Source: Leisingera aquaemixtae (GTDB lineage Bacteria; Pseudomonadota; Alphaproteobacteria; Rhodobacterales; Rhodobacteraceae). From it: 64,000 bases of DNA. This document shows positions 62,768 to 64,000 of this stretch, one piece after another. The translations under genes were made by a program, and so were the position numbers. The first letter of the stretch is position 1, and each line of letters starts with the position of its first letter. The notes beneath the pieces were generated by a model, which did no database searches, was not told the origin of the DNA, and was given only the letters and a program-made list of their open reading frames with translations. Where the stretch lies: positions 248,001 to 312,000 of the forward strand of contig NZ_CYSR01000030.1 in NCBI RefSeq assembly GCF_001458395.1, given 5' to 3'.

Positions 62768-63594
62768 GCATCAGCTGGCACAGCGAGGAAGCCCCGGACC
62801 GGGTCCGCATCACCGCCCTGGGCTGGTGCCTGGTGCTGCTGCGCGGGGTGCCGCTGGCGCTGCTGGTGTTCGGCGGCCTGCTGCTGCTGCTGGCCGTGCG
62901 GCTGGTGGAGCGGCCGCTGTTCGGGCTCCAGCGGCCGGTGACGCCGTTCATCACCCAGTTTGTCTGCCGCAACGCGTTCCGCCTGATGGGGATCCGTTAC
63001 ATAACCCGCGGCACCCTGATGCGGCAGCGCGGCCCGGTTGTTGCCAATCATTCCTCCTGGCTGGATATCTTCGCGCTGAACGCGCGCAAGCGGATCTATT
63101 TCGTCTCCAAGGCAGAGGTCGCCGGATGGCCCGGCATCGGCTGGCTGGCGCGGGCCACCGGCACCGTGTTCATCGAGCGCAACCCCAAGAAAGCCAGAGA
63201 GCAGGCGGACCTGTTCGAGCAGCGCCTGCGCGCCGGGCATAAGCTGTTGTTTTTCCCGGAAGGCACGTCAACCGACGGGTTGCGTGTTTTGCGTTTTAAA
63301 ACAACACTCTTTGCCGCTTTCTTCAATGACCATCTGCGCAATGGCCTGCACGTTCAGCCGGTGTCCGTAGTGTATCATGCACCCAAAGGGGCGCCCGCCC
63401 GGTTTTACGGCTGGTGGGGTGATATGGACTTCGGCCCGCATCTGCTCAAGGTGCTGGCCGCCCCGCGCCAGGGCGCGGTGGAGCTGATCTATCACCCGGC
63501 GTTGAAAGTGTCGGATTTCCCCGACCGCAAGGCGCTGGCCGCCCGGGCCGAGGATTTGGTGCGCAGCGGCCATCAGAAAGCCTTGCAAAGCTGA
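62764..63594 (+). CDS. olsA: Lyso-ornithine lipid O-acyltransferase OlsA
   Basis: 276 residues. One or two membrane segments near the N-terminus (VPLALLVFGGLLLLLAV), then a PlsC-type domain with the NHSSWLD acceptor motif and FPEGTSTDG. It adds the second fatty acid to lyso-ornithine lipid. Second gene of the olsBA operon; the stop is followed by 188 bases before rpsB. Confidence 0.9.
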   Translation: MSISWHSEEAPDRVRITALGWCLVLLRGVPLALLVFGGLLLLLAVRLVERPLFGLQRPVTPFITQFVCRNAFRLMGIRYITRGTLMRQRGPVVANHSSWLDIFALNARKRIYFVSKAEVAGWPGIGWLARATGTVFIERNPKKAREQADLFEQRLRAGHKLLFFPEGTSTDGLRVLRFKTTLFAAFFNDHLRNGLHVQPVSVVYHAPKGAPARFYGWWGDMDFGPHLLKVLAAPRQGAVELIYHPALKVSDFPDRKALAARAEDLVRSGHQKALQS

Positions 63595-63631
63595 AAAATC
63601 GCGCCGGCTGCCGATTTCTGCGGCCGGACAC

Positions 63632-63660
63632 TTGTCAGCTGACAATATCTGATCTATAGG
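63632..63660 (+). promoter_or_regulatory. Candidate rpsB promoter with palindrome over -35
   Basis: TTGTCAGCTGACAA (63632-63645) is a perfect 14-bp palindrome whose left half serves as a -35 element (TTGTCA); 17 bases later TATAGG (63655-63660) can be the -10. A dimeric regulator bound there would block the promoter. Confidence 0.55.
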
Positions 63661-63670
63661 CGCGGCTACG

Positions 63671-63782
63671 AACCCGCAGGCGGGGTTTGGCCTGATCAGG
63701 GGAGACATCCCTGACGGACCCCCGGTTGGAGCTTCTGCTCTGAACCCCCGCCGAGGATAGAAACCGGAAAGGAAAGAATAGC
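63671..63782 (+). promoter_or_regulatory. Structured rpsB leader
   Basis: The leader contains two small hairpins: AACCC (63671-63675) with GGGTT (63683-63687), and TCAGGG (63696-63701) with CCCTGA (63709-63714), then a C-rich and G-rich stretch and the ribosome-binding site AAAGGAAAG. It could be an S2-binding autoregulatory leader; that is inference. Confidence 0.4.
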
Positions 63783-64000
63783 ATGGCTCTTCCCGAGTTC
63801 ACCATGCGTCAGCTGCTGGAAGCTGGCGTTCACTTCGGCCACCAGACTCAGCGCTGGAACCCGCGCATGTCGCCGTTCATCTACGGCTCGCGCAACGGCA
63901 TCCACATCATGGACCTGACCCAGACTGTTCCGATGCTGGACCAGGCGCTGCAGGTTGTCCGTGACACCGTCGCCAAAGGCGGCCGCGTGCTGTTCGTCGG
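63783..64000 (+). CDS. rpsB: 30S ribosomal protein S2, 3' partial
   Basis: First ~72 codons of S2, cut by the window end. Starts [20 protein letters not shown] and continues [15 protein letters not shown] and [12 protein letters not shown], all diagnostic of S2. AAAGGAAAG ribosome-binding site seven bases before ATG. Normally followed by tsf. Assembles into the small subunit, where it is needed for S1 attachment. Confidence 0.98.
   Translation, partial: MALPEFTMRQLLEAGVHFGHQTQRWNPRMSPFIYGSRNGIHIMDLTQTVPMLDQALQVVRDTVAKGGRVLFV

Overview
The window looks like chromosomal DNA of a marine roseobacter (Rhodobacteraceae, Alphaproteobacteria; Leisingera/Phaeobacter-like is my guess). The reasons are high G+C with strong G/C third-codon preference, a ChpT histidine phosphotransferase, an olsBA ornithine-lipid operon, a TAXI-type TRAP transporter, a non-pyrrolysine MttB homologue, and the gene order rplU-rpmA-GNAT-obgE-proB-proA. 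I see no insertion sequence, prophage, CRISPR array or rRNA. Apart from the two genes cut by the window edges (yicC and rpsB), all genes appear intact.

Layout. 1-1841: end of yicC, then gmk and a gamma-carbonic-anhydrase-like gene. 1943-9400: the complete phosphate module phoR-pstSCAB-phoU-phoB, with a three-repeat Pho box before pstS. 9473-11704: a LysR regulator divergent from glutaryl-CoA dehydrogenase. 11747-12334: a gene-free interval full of TTGCAA-like motifs. 12384-15745: an MttB-family methyltransferase and two related outer-membrane barrel genes. 16044-19826: cysS, citramalate synthase and an NDUFAF6-like phytoene-synthase-fold gene. 19891-24465: MFS transporter, AlkA-like glycosylase, esterase, VOC protein, RluE and HNH protein. 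24662-28095: arginase-CtlX-ornithine cyclodeaminase operon with a divergent Lrp regulator. 28156-29454: dsbB, a YqaA-family gene and tRNA-Leu(CAA). 29570-31356: mtnA coupled to a class II aldolase. 31492-37245: zinc peptidase, an RND efflux pair and a 70-residue hypothetical protein. 37753-41865: TAXI-TRAP transporter with a universal stress protein. 41893-46002: AttEFGH-like ABC system. 46207-51699: ion channel, phospholipase-D-type cardiolipin synthase, YihY-family gene, RlmE and Ppx/GppA. 51984-54305: virulence-factor-family protein, MetF-like reductase and a pterin-binding methyltransferase, probably part of a split methionine synthase. 54511-61021: tRNA-Ser(CGA), a DUF2059 gene, rplU-rpmA, GNAT, obgE and proBA. 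61086-63594: chpT, a DUF3553 gene and olsBA. 63783-end: start of rpsB.

How the genes work together. Phosphate economy recurs: Pst uptake and PhoR/PhoB control, OlsBA for phosphorus-free membrane lipids, and a Ppx/GppA enzyme. One-carbon and sulfur metabolism also recurs: MetF plus the pterin methyltransferase would supply methyl groups, the MttB homologue would demethylate a quaternary amine, and MtnA plus the aldolase would recycle the methylthioadenosine skeleton. Nitrogen salvage from arginine ends in proline, while proBA makes proline from glutamate. Most of the window is conserved housekeeping sequence. The less ordinary parts are the split methionine-synthase module, the MtnA-aldolase pair, the NDUFAF6-like gene, a PhoR without membrane segments, and the motif-rich gene-free interval at 11747-12334.
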